64,000 nt of DNA from Clostridia bacterium. GTDB lineage: Bacteria > Bacillota > Clostridia > TANB77 > CAG-508. The notes beneath the pieces are model-generated. The model saw only the letters and a program-made list of their open reading frames with translations, made no database searches and had not been told where the DNA came from. Location: NCBI GenBank assembly GCA_900759015.1, contig CAAEUE010000017.1, forward strand, positions 1-64,000, given 5' to 3'. Below, piece by piece: positions 29,590-41,100 of this stretch (positions within the stretch are counted from its first letter, which is position 1; each line of letters opens with the position of its first letter). The position numbers and the translations under genes were made by a program.

Positions 29590-29618
29590 TTGAATTTTAA
29601 AATAAAATTTATTATAAT
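29590..29618 (+). promoter_or_regulatory. Promoter in a gene-free region (for the RNA candidate)
   Basis: TTGAAT, 17-base spacer, TATAAT. No ORF follows it. Confidence 0.55.
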
Positions 29619-29624
29619 TAATAG

Positions 29625-29752
29625 GCAGATAGGATTTTTCCTCTCTGTCTAGATTAAAGATTGGTTAGCATATCAAACATCGCTTTAACTTCTTTTTTTC
29701 TAGTGTTTTGTGCTTTTCTATGTGCTAGATAGGAAAGCTTTTTTTATTAGCT
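29625..29752 (+). ncRNA. Candidate small RNA
   Basis: Between the promoter at 29590 and a strong terminator (GCTTTTCTAT - loop - ATAGGAAAGC then seven T, about 29713-29750) lies a ~125-base stretch without an ORF. A first hairpin CAGATAGGA/TCCTCTCTG forms at the 5' end. I do not recognise 6S, SRP, tmRNA or a riboswitch class. The transcript is inferred from promoter plus terminator. Confidence 0.45.
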
Positions 29753-29952
29753 TTTTTATAATTACTACCTTTCTTTTGTATATATATTATATAGAATACG
29801 TATGTATATGATAATTTTTTAAAGTAAAAAATTTTAATGCAATTTTTTATAATATTAATAAAAAACAATAAAATATAATAAAAATTTTTTCAAAATAAAA
29901 TTTATTAAAAGCCTTAATAATACTATATAATAGAAAGTAATATACAAATAAT

Positions 29953-29987
29953 AAAAAATAAACCCTAGTATTTTTATACTAGGGTTT
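29953..29987 (-). terminator. Terminator of tRNA-Cys (minus strand)
   Basis: Read on the minus strand, AAACCCTAGTAT - loop - ATACTAGGGTTT is followed by ATTTTTTA. It lies directly behind the tRNA. Confidence 0.75.
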
Positions 29988-30061
29988 TGGAGGCGACACC
30001 CGGATTCGAACCGGGGATCAGAGTTTTGCAGACTCGTGCCTTACCACTTGGCTATGTCGCC
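29988..30061 (-). tRNA. tRNA-Cys (GCA), CCA encoded
   Basis: Minus strand: acceptor GGCGACA/TGTCGCC, D-arm AGCCAAGTGGTAAGGC, anticodon loop CTGCAAA with GCA, TTCGAATC T-loop, then TCCA. Complete cloverleaf. Confidence 0.95.
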
Positions 30062-30089
30062 GTTTAAAAAATTTACAATGTTATTGTAT

Positions 30090-30145
30090 GCTGAATCTGT
30101 AGCTCACTGCGTTTCGCATAGCTTCAGCAACTTGGCTATGTCGCC
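30090..30145. repeat. Truncated tRNA-Cys 5' duplicate with adjoining hairpin
   Basis: ACTTGGCTATGTCGCC (30130-30145) exactly repeats 30046-30061, the first 16 bases of the tRNA-Cys gene. Next to it is an inverted repeat, GCTGAA (30090) with TTCAGC (30123), enclosing an inner TGCG/CGCA hairpin. It is not a complete tRNA. Confidence 0.6.
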
Positions 30146-30206
30146 ATAATTCATAATATATAATATGAAAATGTTATATATTTTATTACCATTTTTTATA
30201 ATTATA

Positions 30207-30243
30207 TAAGTCATTCGTAATCGTTATTAACGAATGACTTATA
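30207..30243 (-). terminator. Hairpin behind tRNA-Gly
   Basis: ATAAGTCATTCGT and ACGAATGACTTAT form a 13-base stem just after the tRNA on the minus strand; the tail is AT-rich but lacks a clean T run, so termination is likely rather than certain. Confidence 0.5.
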
Positions 30244-30245
30244 TT

Positions 30246-30321
<76 letters not shown>

Positions 30322-30377
30322 ATATGCTTTTTCAAAAGCATATATATTTTATCAAATTCTATTTGGTTCGTCAAGAG

Positions 30378-31100
30378 TCAGTTGTAATATTTCCAAATTT
30401 CTAAATATTGTTTTAATTGTTCTTCTTTTTTTATTTGTGCAACAGGATGATATAAAGGAATTATTATAAAAGAATTAACTTCAAATACTTTTTGTATATT
30501 AATATTTTCAGCTAATGTAGGATAGATGCTAAATCCATATATTTTAGAAAGTGAATATAATGGGTAATATCCGAGTGTTAGTATGATTTTTGGATGTACA
30601 ATTTCAATTTGCTTTTGTAAATATTTAGTACAGTTTAGAGAAGATAGCTTTAAGTTGATATTGTTTCCTCTATAGTTACTTCCTTTTCTAGCACACATGA
30701 TAGCATTTGTAATATATATTGTATCTAAAAAAGAGTTGTCTATATAAATACCGTTTTGTTTAGCAGATTGAATTAAATATTTTGTTAATAGTTGTTTAGT
30801 CATACTTTTTTCTTGATTTATAATAATTTTCCAGTTTTCATCAGTCGAATTATTGATATATAGATTATGAAATTTATTCATATCTTCATATGGTCCCCAG
30901 TCTTGACCAATAAGCATAATTTTTGAATCTAAACGGTTATACCAATCTGTCCATATAGAGGGGATATTTTTGTAAAAACTTTCAACAGTAAAAATGTTAA
31001 TTAGTGAATAATCAGTACCTTTACGAGATATTAAATTTGTGCATTTAGTACATTGGGCCATATCAGAAAACAAGTTATTTAATTTATCTTTTTTGCTCAT
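30378..31100 (-). CDS. Uracil-DNA glycosylase family protein with Fe-S cysteines
   Basis: 240 residues of the UDG superfamily, which removes uracil from DNA. Visible are CTKCTNL near residue 17 with further cysteines in IMCARKGSN and LNCTKYL, the four-Cys set of the Fe-S family 4 type; motif 1 as MLIGQDWGPYE; HPKIILTLGYYPL; and the C-terminal motif IPLYHPVAQ. The GQDWG in place of GEAPG is a deviation, so substrate range is uncertain. GGTGAT precedes ATG. Next to the NUDIX gene upstream on the same strand, gap 18 bases: a DNA/nucleotide repair pair. Confidence 0.75.
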   Translation of the reverse strand: MSKKDKLNNLFSDMAQCTKCTNLISRKGTDYSLINIFTVESFYKNIPSIWTDWYNRLDSKIMLIGQDWGPYEDMNKFHNLYINNSTDENWKIIINQEKSMTKQLLTKYLIQSAKQNGIYIDNSFLDTIYITNAIMCARKGSNYRGNNINLKLSSLNCTKYLQKQIEIVHPKIILTLGYYPLYSLSKIYGFSIYPTLAENINIQKVFEVNSFIIIPLYHPVAQIKKEEQLKQYLEIWKYYN

Positions 31101-31118
31101 ATTATCACCATTATAATA

Positions 31119-31577
31119 TTAATCAAATTGTTTCCAATAGTATTTTCCTTTATCATCTTTATAGCAGTCTAAAGATAAATAGTTTGTAGATTTATCAATA
31201 TAAAATGTTTTAATAAATAATTTATCACTTTTTACTATATTATCTGAATTGATGATTTCATCTTTACTGAAAAATTTATATTCAAATTCTGGGTTTGTTA
31301 TTTTATCAGCTGGATTCATTTCCAGTAGACATATATAAAGCATACTTGTTTTTTCTTTATCGTGCATTATCTCTGTAGAAAATCCAAGTAGCTCTTTAAA
31401 TTGCATTTTTATACCGATTTCTTCAAACATTTCTCTTTCTATTGCCTCATTTAAATGTTCACATTCTTCCACTTTTCCACCAGGAATAGCCCAAAGACCG
31501 GGAAAATCACCACGTTCTCTTTTTATTAATAATATTTTGTTTTCTTTTTCTACAATTCCAATTGCTACATTAACCAT
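31119..31577 (-). CDS. NUDIX hydrolase (MutT-like)
   Basis: 152 residues with a complete Nudix box GGKVEECEHLNEAIEREM followed by FEEIGI (Gx5Ex7REUxEExGU), preceded by IKRERGDFPGLWAIPGG. Such enzymes cleave nucleoside diphosphates linked to X; MutT-like sanitising of oxidised dNTPs is the default guess given the neighbouring uracil-DNA glycosylase. GGAGAGAT lies before the start. Confidence 0.85.
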   Translation of the reverse strand: MVNVAIGIVEKENKILLIKRERGDFPGLWAIPGGKVEECEHLNEAIEREMFEEIGIKMQFKELLGFSTEIMHDKEKTSMLYICLLEMNPADKITNPEFEYKFFSKDEIINSDNIVKSDKLFIKTFYIDKSTNYLSLDCYKDDKGKYYWKQFD

Positions 31578-31807
31578 GATATCTCTCCTTTTTTATAATT
31601 ATATACTACAAAAAATCAAAAGACAATTTGTAAAGATAAAAAATAACAACTTGATATTTTAAAGATTGCAGAATTTAGAAAGAAACATAATTTTTTAGTT
31701 TAACGAATTAAAGAGATTTTATTAAGAATTCAAAAGAGTAAAGGTTACATATAAAAAATTGAAATAAAGAATAGGATACAATAATAATATAAAAACCTTA
31801 TAAAATC

Positions 31808-31836
31808 TTGTTATTTACCGGAATTTAGAGTATAAT
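31808..31836 (+). promoter_or_regulatory. Promoter of aspS
   Basis: TTGTTA, 17-base spacer, TATAAT, 38 bases before the start codon. Confidence 0.7.
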
Positions 31837-31874
31837 AGACAAAGACTATCAGGAGAAAAAGGAAGAGGATGAAT

Positions 31875-33647
31875 ATGGAAGTTGTAAAAAACAAATACAG
31901 AACACACACATGTGGAGAGCTAAATATAAATAATGTAGGTGAAGACATAAAATTATCAGGCTGGGTTCAAAAAATAAGGGACCTAGGTGGAATGATATTT
32001 ATAGATTTAAGAGATGAATTTGGAATAACACAAATTTTAATAAGTAACGAAAATAAAGAACTAGAAGAAAAAGCGAAAGCTTTAACTACAGAAAGTTGTA
32101 TACATATAGAAGGAAAAGTTGTGGAAAGAGCAAGCAAAAATCCTAATATGTCAACAGGAGAAATAGAAGTTAAAGCAAGTAAAATAGAAGTTTTAGGAAA
32201 ATGCAAAAATGTATTATCATTCGAAGTAAATACAGACCAAGAAGTAAGAGAAGATTTAAGATTAGAATATAGATTTTTAGATTTAAGAAATGAAAAATTA
32301 CACAATAATATATTACTACGTTCTAAAATCTTAAAAACAATAAGAGATAAAATGGACGAATTAGATTTTACAGAAATCCAAACTCCAATTTTAGCAAATT
32401 CTTCTCCAGAAGGCGCAAGGGATTATCTAGTACCAAGTAGATTAAACCCAGGAGAATTTTATGCATTACCACAAGCACCACAACAATTTAAACAATTATT
32501 AATGGTATCTGGATTTAATAAATATTATCAAATAGCACCATGTTTTAGAGATGAAGATCCTAGAGCAGATAGAGCACCAGGAGAGTTCTATCAATTAGAT
32601 TTCGAGATGAGCTTTGCAACACAAGAAGATGTATTTAAAGTAATAGAAGAGGTTGTACCATATACTTTTGAGAAATTTACAAATTGGAAAGTAGACAAAG
32701 GTCCATTTGTGCGTATTCCATATAAAGAAGCTATGGAAAAATACGGTATAGATAAACCAGATTTAAGAAATCCTTTAATTATACAAGATGTTACAGAATG
32801 TTTTAAAGATTCAGACTTTAATGCATTCAAAGGAAAAACAGTAAAAGTAATAGTAGTTCCAGACGGTAATAACCAAGGTAGAAAATTCTTCGATAAGATG
32901 GGAGAATTTGCAACATCAAATGATGTTGGTGCAAAAGGTTTAGCATGGACAAAAATAGATGAAAATGGTGAAGTTGCAGGTGGAATTGCTAAATTTATAA
33001 CACCAGAAATAAAAGAAACTTTACAAACTAAATATGGTGTAGCAAATAATTCTGCAATGTTCTTTATAGCAGATGAGTTTGAAAAGGCACAAAAAATAGC
33101 AGGTTTAGTTAGAATAGAATTAGGAAAAAGATTAGATTTATTAGAAAAAGATGTATATCGTTTCTGCTTCATAGTAGATTTTCCAATGTATGAGTTATCT
33201 GATGAAGGAACAATAGATTTTAGTCATAATCCATTTTCTATGCCACAAGGTGGATTAGAAGCATTAAATACAAAAGATCCACTAGATGTATATGCATATC
33301 AATATGATTTAGTATGTAATGGTTATGAAATGGCATCAGGAGCTGTTAGAAACCATGATCCAGAAATTATGGTTAAAGCATTCGAGATTGCAGGATATAC
33401 AGAAGATGATGTGAAAAATAGATTTGGTGCATTATATAATGCATTCCAATATGGTACACCACCACATGCAGGAGCTGCACCAGGAATTGATAGAATGGTA
33501 ATGTTAATTGCGGATTCTCAAAATATTAGAGAAGTAATAGCATTTCCAAAGAATAAAAGAGCAAGAGATTTGTTAATGAGAGCACCATCTGTAGTTTCAG
33601 AAGAACAACTAAAAGATGTTCATATAAAATTAGATTTAGAGAAATAA
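31875..33647 (+). CDS. aspS: Aspartyl-tRNA synthetase
   Basis: 590 residues, the bacterial type: OB-fold anticodon domain (GWVQKIRDLGGMIFIDLRD), class II motif 2 (CFRDEDPRADRAPGEFYQLD), the bacterial GAD insertion, and motif 3 (GAAPGIDRMVML). It charges tRNA-Asp, possibly also tRNA-Asn. GGAAGAGG lies six bases before ATG 31875; ATG 31869 touches it and is less likely. Native codon use without CGG. Confidence 0.96.
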   Translation: MEVVKNKYRTHTCGELNINNVGEDIKLSGWVQKIRDLGGMIFIDLRDEFGITQILISNENKELEEKAKALTTESCIHIEGKVVERASKNPNMSTGEIEVKASKIEVLGKCKNVLSFEVNTDQEVREDLRLEYRFLDLRNEKLHNNILLRSKILKTIRDKMDELDFTEIQTPILANSSPEGARDYLVPSRLNPGEFYALPQAPQQFKQLLMVSGFNKYYQIAPCFRDEDPRADRAPGEFYQLDFEMSFATQEDVFKVIEEVVPYTFEKFTNWKVDKGPFVRIPYKEAMEKYGIDKPDLRNPLIIQDVTECFKDSDFNAFKGKTVKVIVVPDGNNQGRKFFDKMGEFATSNDVGAKGLAWTKIDENGEVAGGIAKFITPEIKETLQTKYGVANNSAMFFIADEFEKAQKIAGLVRIELGKRLDLLEKDVYRFCFIVDFPMYELSDEGTIDFSHNPFSMPQGGLEALNTKDPLDVYAYQYDLVCNGYEMASGAVRNHDPEIMVKAFEIAGYTEDDVKNRFGALYNAFQYGTPPHAGAAPGIDRMVMLIADSQNIREVIAFPKNKRARDLLMRAPSVVSEEQLKDVHIKLDLEK

Positions 33648-33699
33648 GTAAAAGAGCTTATAAAAAGAATAAATAGTTAAAAGAGAGAAAGAAAAGTAG

Positions 33700-34206
33700 A
33701 TGAGAAAAAAATTAATTAGCAAAACTTATTTAAGAGATGTTAATAAATATAACCTAAAAATTTATTATGATAAAGAAGATTATTATCTTGCGATAAAGAA
33801 AATTATTGATATAAAAGAACCATTTATATCACCAAATGGATTGCGTCTAATAGATAATGGATACTATATAGCTGAAGTTATACCAAAAAACGAAAATTAC
33901 ACTATGAGAGTATATTTTAATAAAAAAATGGAAAGACTAGAATATTATTTTGATATTAGTTTAGAAAATGGTATTGACGAAGAAAGTAAAATTCCTTATT
34001 ATGATGATTTATACTTAGATATTACATTAAAAGATGACATTGTCGAAATATTAGATGAAGATGAATTAGAAGAAGCCTTAAAAAGTAAAAAGATTACAAA
34101 AAATGAATATGATTTAGCTAATAAAACAAAAGAAAATTTATTGGAAAGTATTGAAAAAAATAATAATAAATATATTAAATTAGATTTAGAGAAATATTTA
34201 AAATAA
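33700..34206 (+). CDS. DUF402 domain protein
   Basis: 168 residues with MERLEYYFDISLENGID, YYDDLYLDITLKDDIVEILD and DEDELEEALKSKKITKNEY, the DUF402 pattern (FomD-like beta barrel with a helical tail; some members are nucleotide phosphatases). Substrate unknown. The start has AGAGAGAAAG in front. A terminator follows. Confidence 0.75.
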   Translation: MRKKLISKTYLRDVNKYNLKIYYDKEDYYLAIKKIIDIKEPFISPNGLRLIDNGYYIAEVIPKNENYTMRVYFNKKMERLEYYFDISLENGIDEESKIPYYDDLYLDITLKDDIVEILDEDELEEALKSKKITKNEYDLANKTKENLLESIEKNNNKYIKLDLEKYLK

Positions 34207-34221
34207 ATACATAAAAAATTA

Positions 34222-34262
34222 AAAATCTCATATAGTTATAATAAAACTATATGAGATTTTTT
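34222..34262 (+). terminator. Terminator before cwlD
   Basis: AAATCTCATATAGTT - loop - AACTATATGAGATTTTTT, a 14-base stem with T run, ending beside the GAGGTG of cwlD. Confidence 0.8.
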
Positions 34263-34272
34263 GAGGTGTAAA

Positions 34273-34987
34273 ATGTTTTTCTTAAGTAAAAAAAGAATAA
34301 TAGTAATTGGAATTTTCTTGTTAGCAGTAATTATAATTGGAATATCACAAATATTTTTTGAGCCGGAAACAGTAGAAACAGTAGCGATACCTGTTAGCAA
34401 TAAAGTTATAGTAATAGATGCAGGACATGGAGAGCCAGATGGACGGAGCTGTTAGTGAAAATGGAATATCAGAAGCAGAAATCAATTTAAAAATAGCATT
34501 AAAACTACAGAATTTATTGGAACAAAGTGGAGCGACAGTAATATTAACAAGATCGGATGAAAATGGAATTTATGATATAGATAAAACAACATTAAAGCAG
34601 AAAAAAGTATCTGATATAAGGAATAGAGTCAAAATAGGAAATTCATCATCAGCAGATATATTTGTATCAATACATTTAAATAAAATACCGCAAGAACAAT
34701 ATTCAGGGTGGCAGACATTTTATAAAAAAGATAATGAGCAAGGAGAAAAGTTGGCAACAGCAATACAAGAAAGTTTGAAAGAAGCGGTGCAAAAAGAAAA
34801 TAACAGGGTACCAATGAAAATAGATAATGTATACATAGTAAAAAATGTAGAAATACCACTTACAATAGTAGAATGCGGCTTTTTATCAAATAAGGAAGAA
34901 GAAAATAAATTACAAGAAGACGATTATCAAAACCGATTAGCATGGGGAATATATAATGGGATAAATAATTATTTTTATGATTTATAA
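34273..34987 (+). CDS. cwlD: N-acetylmuramoyl-L-alanine amidase; needs +1 frameshift at CGG
   Basis: Amidase_3 zinc enzyme anchored by one N-terminal span (about 9-28); CwlD-type members prepare spore-cortex peptidoglycan. Frame one (34273-34443) gives VIVIDAGHGEPDG with the first zinc His; +1 frame (34445-34987) gives GAVSENGISEAEINL with the zinc Glu, the second zinc His in DIFVSIHLN and the catalytic Glu in IVECGFLSN. Skipping the C of CGG restores DGGAVSE, the family motif, and a 237-residue protein of normal CwlD length. GAGGTG lies four bases before ATG 34273. Confidence 0.88.
34444..34447 (+). other. Putative +1 recoding site 3 (CGGA)
   Basis: Zero frame: GAT GGA CGG AGC TGT TAG. Plus-one: GGA GCT GTT AGT GAA. 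Restores the Gly-Gly of the amidase motif. Confidence 0.7.
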
Positions 34988-35020
34988 GATGATTATTATG
35001 AAATACAAAATTTATAAATA

Positions 35021-35131
35021 GGGAAAAAAGGAACGTCCCAAAATCCCGGCGGCATCCCAAATTCCGAAAGGGAAAAAAGGAACGTTCCCAAATCCCGGAG
35101 ACATCCCAAATCCCGATGTCCGAAATCCTGA
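35021..35131. repeat. Dispersed palindrome, tandem cluster
   Basis: Two units GGGAAAAAAGGAACGTCCC.. (35021-35047) and GGGAAAAAAGGAACGTTCCC.. (35070-35096), each ending AAATCCC, separated and followed by short fragments (GGCATCCCAAATTCCG, ACATCCCAAATCCCG). Same family as the copies at 28611, 47680, 49068, 51942 and 58291. Confidence 0.75.
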
Positions 35132-35192
35132 TGAATAAAATTACCAAACATGGAAAAAATAAGCCTAATACTGTTTTAGGAGTGATAATAAC

Positions 35193-38100
35193 ATGTTTGG
35201 TGTTTTATTAGATAAAAAACAACTTGAAAAATATATGGAAAAATTGGCTTCTGATCATAATCTGAAATCGGAATCTGATGAAAGAACATATCCGATACCA
35301 AATTTAACAAAAGATTTTGAATATATTACTATGGTATATAATTTACTAAATGAACATATAAAATTAGGAATAGATATTCATCCAGCAGGGGAATGGCTAT
35401 TAGATAATTACTATATTATAGAAGAAAGAGTAAAGCAGATAAAGGATGAGTTGGATTTAAAAAAATATAAAAAATTTTTAGGGCTAGATAATGGCCCTTA
35501 TGCCGGTTTTGCGAGAATATATATTTTAGCTAAAGAAATGTGTGCTTATACAGATAGTAATATTAATAAAGAAAATTTGGAATTTATGCTAACTTCATAC
35601 CAAAAAAGAAAAACACTAAACATGGATGAAATATGGAATATAGAGTTATTTATAAAAATTGTTATTATTGAAAACATAAAAAATATTTGCGAAAAAATTT
35701 ATGCTAGTCAAATGCAAAAGTATAGAGCAGAAAATATAATAGAAAGATTGGTAGAGTTAAAGACAAAAGAGAACCTAGTATTTAATAAAAAGCCATATAA
35801 AAGCTATAAATTTGGGTATGGAGAAATGAAATATCCATTTATAGAATATATGTCATATAAGTTAAAGAAAACAGATAAAGACAGTTATGACTATATAGAG
35901 GCATTAGAAGAGTCAGTAGAAAAGATGGGAACAAATATAAATGATGTTATAAAAAAGGAACATTTTGATATTGCAATAAAAAAAGTACTTATGGGAAATT
36001 GTATAACAACACTAAAGAATATATCTAGAATAGATTTTCAAGAAATTTTTGAAAAAATAAATGGGGTAGAAGAAATATTAAAACGTGATCCAGCAGAAGT
36101 ATATGACAAAATGGATTACAAGACGAAAGCATATTATAGAGGAAAAATAAAAGAATTATCAAAGAAAGCAAAAATATCAGAAGTATATATTGCGAAGAAA
36201 ATTGTAGAGCTAGGAACAGGAAAACAAGGTAAAAAAAGTCATATTGGTTATTATTTAATTGACGAAGGAAAAGTAGAACTATATAAAGAAATAGAATATA
36301 AGCCATTTAACCTAAAAAATAACACAAAATTAAATTTGATAATAGGAATTGTATGGGGATTTACTTTATTAATTTCAATTTTATTAGGAAAAGTATACAA
36401 GAATTATTTTTTAAGTTTAATTTTCCTATTACCAATACAAGAAATAATAAATCAAGTAACTCAATATGTACTAAGCAAAATAGTAAAACCTAAATTACTT
36501 CCTAAAATAGACTTACAAAATAAAATTACAAAAGAGCAAGCTACAATGGTAGTAATACCAACTATTATAGACTCTGACAAAAAAGTAGAGGAGATGTTTA
36601 AAAAGCTAGAGGTATATTATTTAGCAAATAAAAGTGATAATTTATATTTTACTTTACTTGGAGATTGTAAGCCATCTAAAATAGAGAAAAGAAAAGGAGA
36701 TAAAGAAATTGTACTTGCTGGAATACATTGTGCAAATGAATTAAATAAAAAATATAATAAAGAAATTTTTAATTTTTTATATAGAAAAAGAAGATGGTAT
36801 GAAGGAGAAAATGAATATTTAGGATGGGAAAGAAAAAGGGGATTGCTTATGCAATTTAATTCCTTCCTAATAAATAGAACAGAAGAAGATTTTATAGCAA
36901 ATACAATAAACAATATGAAAGAAATACCAAAGATAAAATATATTATAACTTTGGACTCTGATACAAACCTTATTCTAAATTCTGCATTTGAATTAATTGG
37001 TACGATGGAACATATATTAAATAAACCTATTTTAAAAGATGGAGTAGTAATAGAAGGACATGGAATAATTCAACCAAAAGTAGGAATAGATTTAAAAGAA
37101 GCAGAGAAATCATGGTTTAGTAGAATTTTCGCAGGCTCAGCGGGAACAGATTTATATACAAATGCTATTTCAGATTTTTACCAAGATAATTTTAGTGAGG
37201 GAATATTTACAGGAAAGGGAATATACGAACTTAATACTTTTTATAATGTAATGAAATACGCAATCCCAGAATATACAGTTTTAAGTCATGACTTATTAGA
37301 GGGTTCATATTTAAGATGTGGACTTGCTACAGATGTATTATTAATGGATGGTTATCCAAGCAAGTTTATGTCATTTACTACAAGACAAAATAGATGGATC
37401 CGTGGTGATTGGCAAATATGTAATTGGATTTGTAAACATATTCAAAATGCAAAAAATGAAACTATAAAAAATCCAATAAATAAACTTTCTAAATACAAAA
37501 TATTTGATAATTTAAGAAGAAGTCTAATAAGTTTATTTGAACTAATTTTATTAGCAATAGGAATTTATACACATAAAGCTAGTATAGTGTTAATTGCAAT
37601 ATTATCTGTATGTATAACAATAATTTTAGAAGTAGTAAATAAAATTATAGCTAGAAAAGATGGTGAAAAATTCAAAAAATCATTTACTCCAATAGTAACT
37701 GGAACAAAAGGCACTATTATAAAATTTATTTTAAATATTGGCTTTTTGCCAACTAAAACATATGTAGAGATAAAAGCTGTGGTACAAGCTATTTATAGAA
37801 AATATGTAAGTAAGAAAAGATTACTTGAATGGACAACAGCAGAAGAGGCAGAGGCAAATAAAGATAACGATTTAGATTCATATGTTGGGTATATGTTTGT
37901 AAATCTAATTTTAGCAGTCGTAATTAATGCTTTTAATATGAATCTTATTGCAATAATTATTGGAATATCATGGCTGTTATCACCAATTGCGGCATTTGAA
38001 CTTAGTAAAGAACTTCCAGAAAAAGATCCATTAAAAAAGATAGACAAAAATCATCAAAATTATATAGTAGATATTGCTCATAATACTTGGAATTATTTTA

Positions 38101-41100
38101 AAGACTATTTGATAAAAGAAAATAATTATTTGCCACCAGATAATTATCAAGAAAATAGGAAAAATAAGGTAGTAAATAGGACTTCTTCTACCAATATAGG
38201 TCTAGCAATGGTTTCAGTAATTTCTGCATATGATATGGGGTTTGAAAACATATATGCTAGTGTTAAATTACTACAAAATATGATAGATACAGTAACAAAA
38301 CTAGAAAAGTGGAATGGTCATTTATATAACTGGTATGACATAAAGACACTAAAACCACTTGAACCAAGATATGTTTCAACAGTGGATAGTGGTAATTTTG
38401 TAGGATATCTTTATGTCGTAAAACAATTTTTAAAAGAACATAATAGATTATATGAAAATGTAGAAAATTATATTTCAATTATAAATAAACTTATTGAACA
38501 AACTGACTTTTCATTATTATATGACAATTCATCTAGATTGTTTTCTATCGGATTTGATGTAAACGAAAATAAACTTACAGACTCATATTATGATTTATTA
38601 GCGTCAGAAGCAAGACAAGCTAGTTTTATCGCAATTTCTAAAAAAGATGTACCTGTAAAACATTGGAGCAGTTTAAATCGAACTTTAACTGCAATGGATG
38701 GATATAAAGGGTTAATTTCGTGGTCTGGTACTGCATTCGAATACCTAATGCCAAATATAAATATGAAAAGCTATCATGGTAGTTTATTAGATGAATCATG
38801 TAAATTTATGATTATGAGCCAAATAAAATATAGTGAAAAATTAAACATACCATGGGGAATATCTGAATCAGCCTTTAACTTAAAAGATTTAAAGTCAAAT
38901 TATCAATATAAAGCTTTTGGCATACCATGGCTTGGCTTAAAAAGGGGACTAGGAGACGAGATGGTAGTTTCATCATATGGTACTGTTTTAGCCATTTGTG
39001 ATTATCCAAGAGAAACGTTAGAAAATATAGAGCGAATGGAAAAAGAAGGTATTTTTGGAAAATATGGAATGTATGAAGCAATAGACTATACCAAAAGTAG
39101 ACTAAAGGAAAACGAGAAAAAAGAAGTTGTAAAAACATTTATGGCACATCATCAAGCATTAATTTTAATTTCTATAAATAACTTTTTTCATAAAAATATT
39201 ATCCAGCAAAGATTTTCTAAAAATCCAGAAATAGAGGCTACAGAGATTTTATTACAAGAAAGAATGCCAGAAGATATTATTATTACAAAGGAGAAAAAGG
39301 AAGTGCCAGAAAAACTTAAATACAAAGATTATGAATCATATTATAGAATTGAATTGGATGATATAGAAAAGGTAAATAGATGTAATGTAATTTCTAATCA
39401 AGATTATACTGTTTTAATGGACGAAAAGGGAAATGGATATAGTAAATTTAATGGAATATATATAAACAGATATAAATATACAGATGATAACTCTCAGGGA
39501 ATTAATTTCTTTATGAGAAATATAAATGGAAATAAAATTTGGACTTCAAACTATTGCAAAGATATAGTAAAACCAAGTAAATATAAAGTTATTTTTAAGC
39601 CTGATAGTAATTCTATAGAAAGAATAGACGGGAATATAGAAACAAAAGTAGATGTAACTGTTAGTCAAAATGAACCAACAGAAGTAAGAAAAATAGAATT
39701 TACTAATATAGGAAATGAAGATGAAGTAATTGAGGTTACAGGAAGTTTTGAGCCAATTATATCTGATATTAATGCTGATATAGCGCATAAGGCTTTTAAT
39801 AATCTATTTTTAAGATATGATTTCAATAGCGAAAAACAAACATTAATTTTAGAAAGAAGAAAAAGAGATAGTAAAGGAAAAGATATATTTTTAAGTGTTA
39901 ATTTTTATACAGAAAATGAAACAATGGGGGAATTAGAATATGAGATAGATGCGCAGAAGTTTAATGATTTTAATGATATGAATATTCCAAAACAAATAAA
40001 AGAAGGAAAACGTTTTTCTAATTCTATAGGACTTGTTACAGAGCCAATCGTAGCTATAAAAAGAACGTTAAAGATTCCTGCACATGAAACTGTAGAGTTA
40101 TATTTTATAATTTCAGTTGGAGAAACAAAGGAAGATGCAGTAGCTAATATAGAAAAAATAAAAAACCAAGAAGCTATACGAAATATATTTGAAATTTCTA
40201 AAGCTAAAGCAATAGAAGAGGCAAGATATTTACAAATAAAAGGAAATGAACTTGCCGAATATCAAAAATTAATTTCTTTATTAATAAAACCAAATTATGT
40301 TAGATGGTATTATAGAAACAAGATAAAAAACGAAAAATTTAAAAGGGCAGATTTATGGAAGTTTGGTATTTCTGGTGATTTTCCAATCTTAACATTAAAA
40401 CTAAAAAATATAAATGATATGTATTTGTTAAATCAACTTTTAAAATTATATGAAATTTTGCGAATAAAAAATATTCAAATTGAGTTTATTGTATTATTAG
40501 AAGAAGAATATTTAATTGAATATATAAATAATTGTATTTTAAATGCTCATTTAGATTATATGAAAAATATACGAACTGGAATATTTGTATTAGTTTCAAA
40601 TAAACTTACTAAAGCAGAAAATGACTTGATTACATTTGTGTCAGATTTAATAATAGATGCAAATTTAGGTAATATAAATTATCAATTAAATAAAATTAAG
40701 AAAATTTATAATAAACAACGAAAATCAATAACAAACCCATTAGAAGAAATAGAAGTAAAAAATATAGAAAAAATACGAACTCCAGCATTAGATAAAATTG
40801 ATTCTGTAGAAAACTTGAAATATTATAATGAGTATGGCGCATTTTCTAAAAATGGTAAAGAATATTATATAAAGACCAATAAAGACATTATACTTCCTAC
40901 GATTTGGAGCCATGTGATTGCAAATAAGGAATTTGGAACACTAGTTACAGATGGTGGTGGAGGATATACCTGGAATGAAAATAGTAGATTAAACAGATTA
41001 ACTGCATTTACCAATTATACAAGTAAAGATATTCCTTCAGAGCTTATATATTTTATAGATAACGAAAATAAAAGATTTTGGACAATAGGAAATAGAGTTG

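Noticed and set aside
30130..30145. A second tRNA-Cys gene
   Set aside because: Only the first 16 bases match; no anticodon or T-arm follows.
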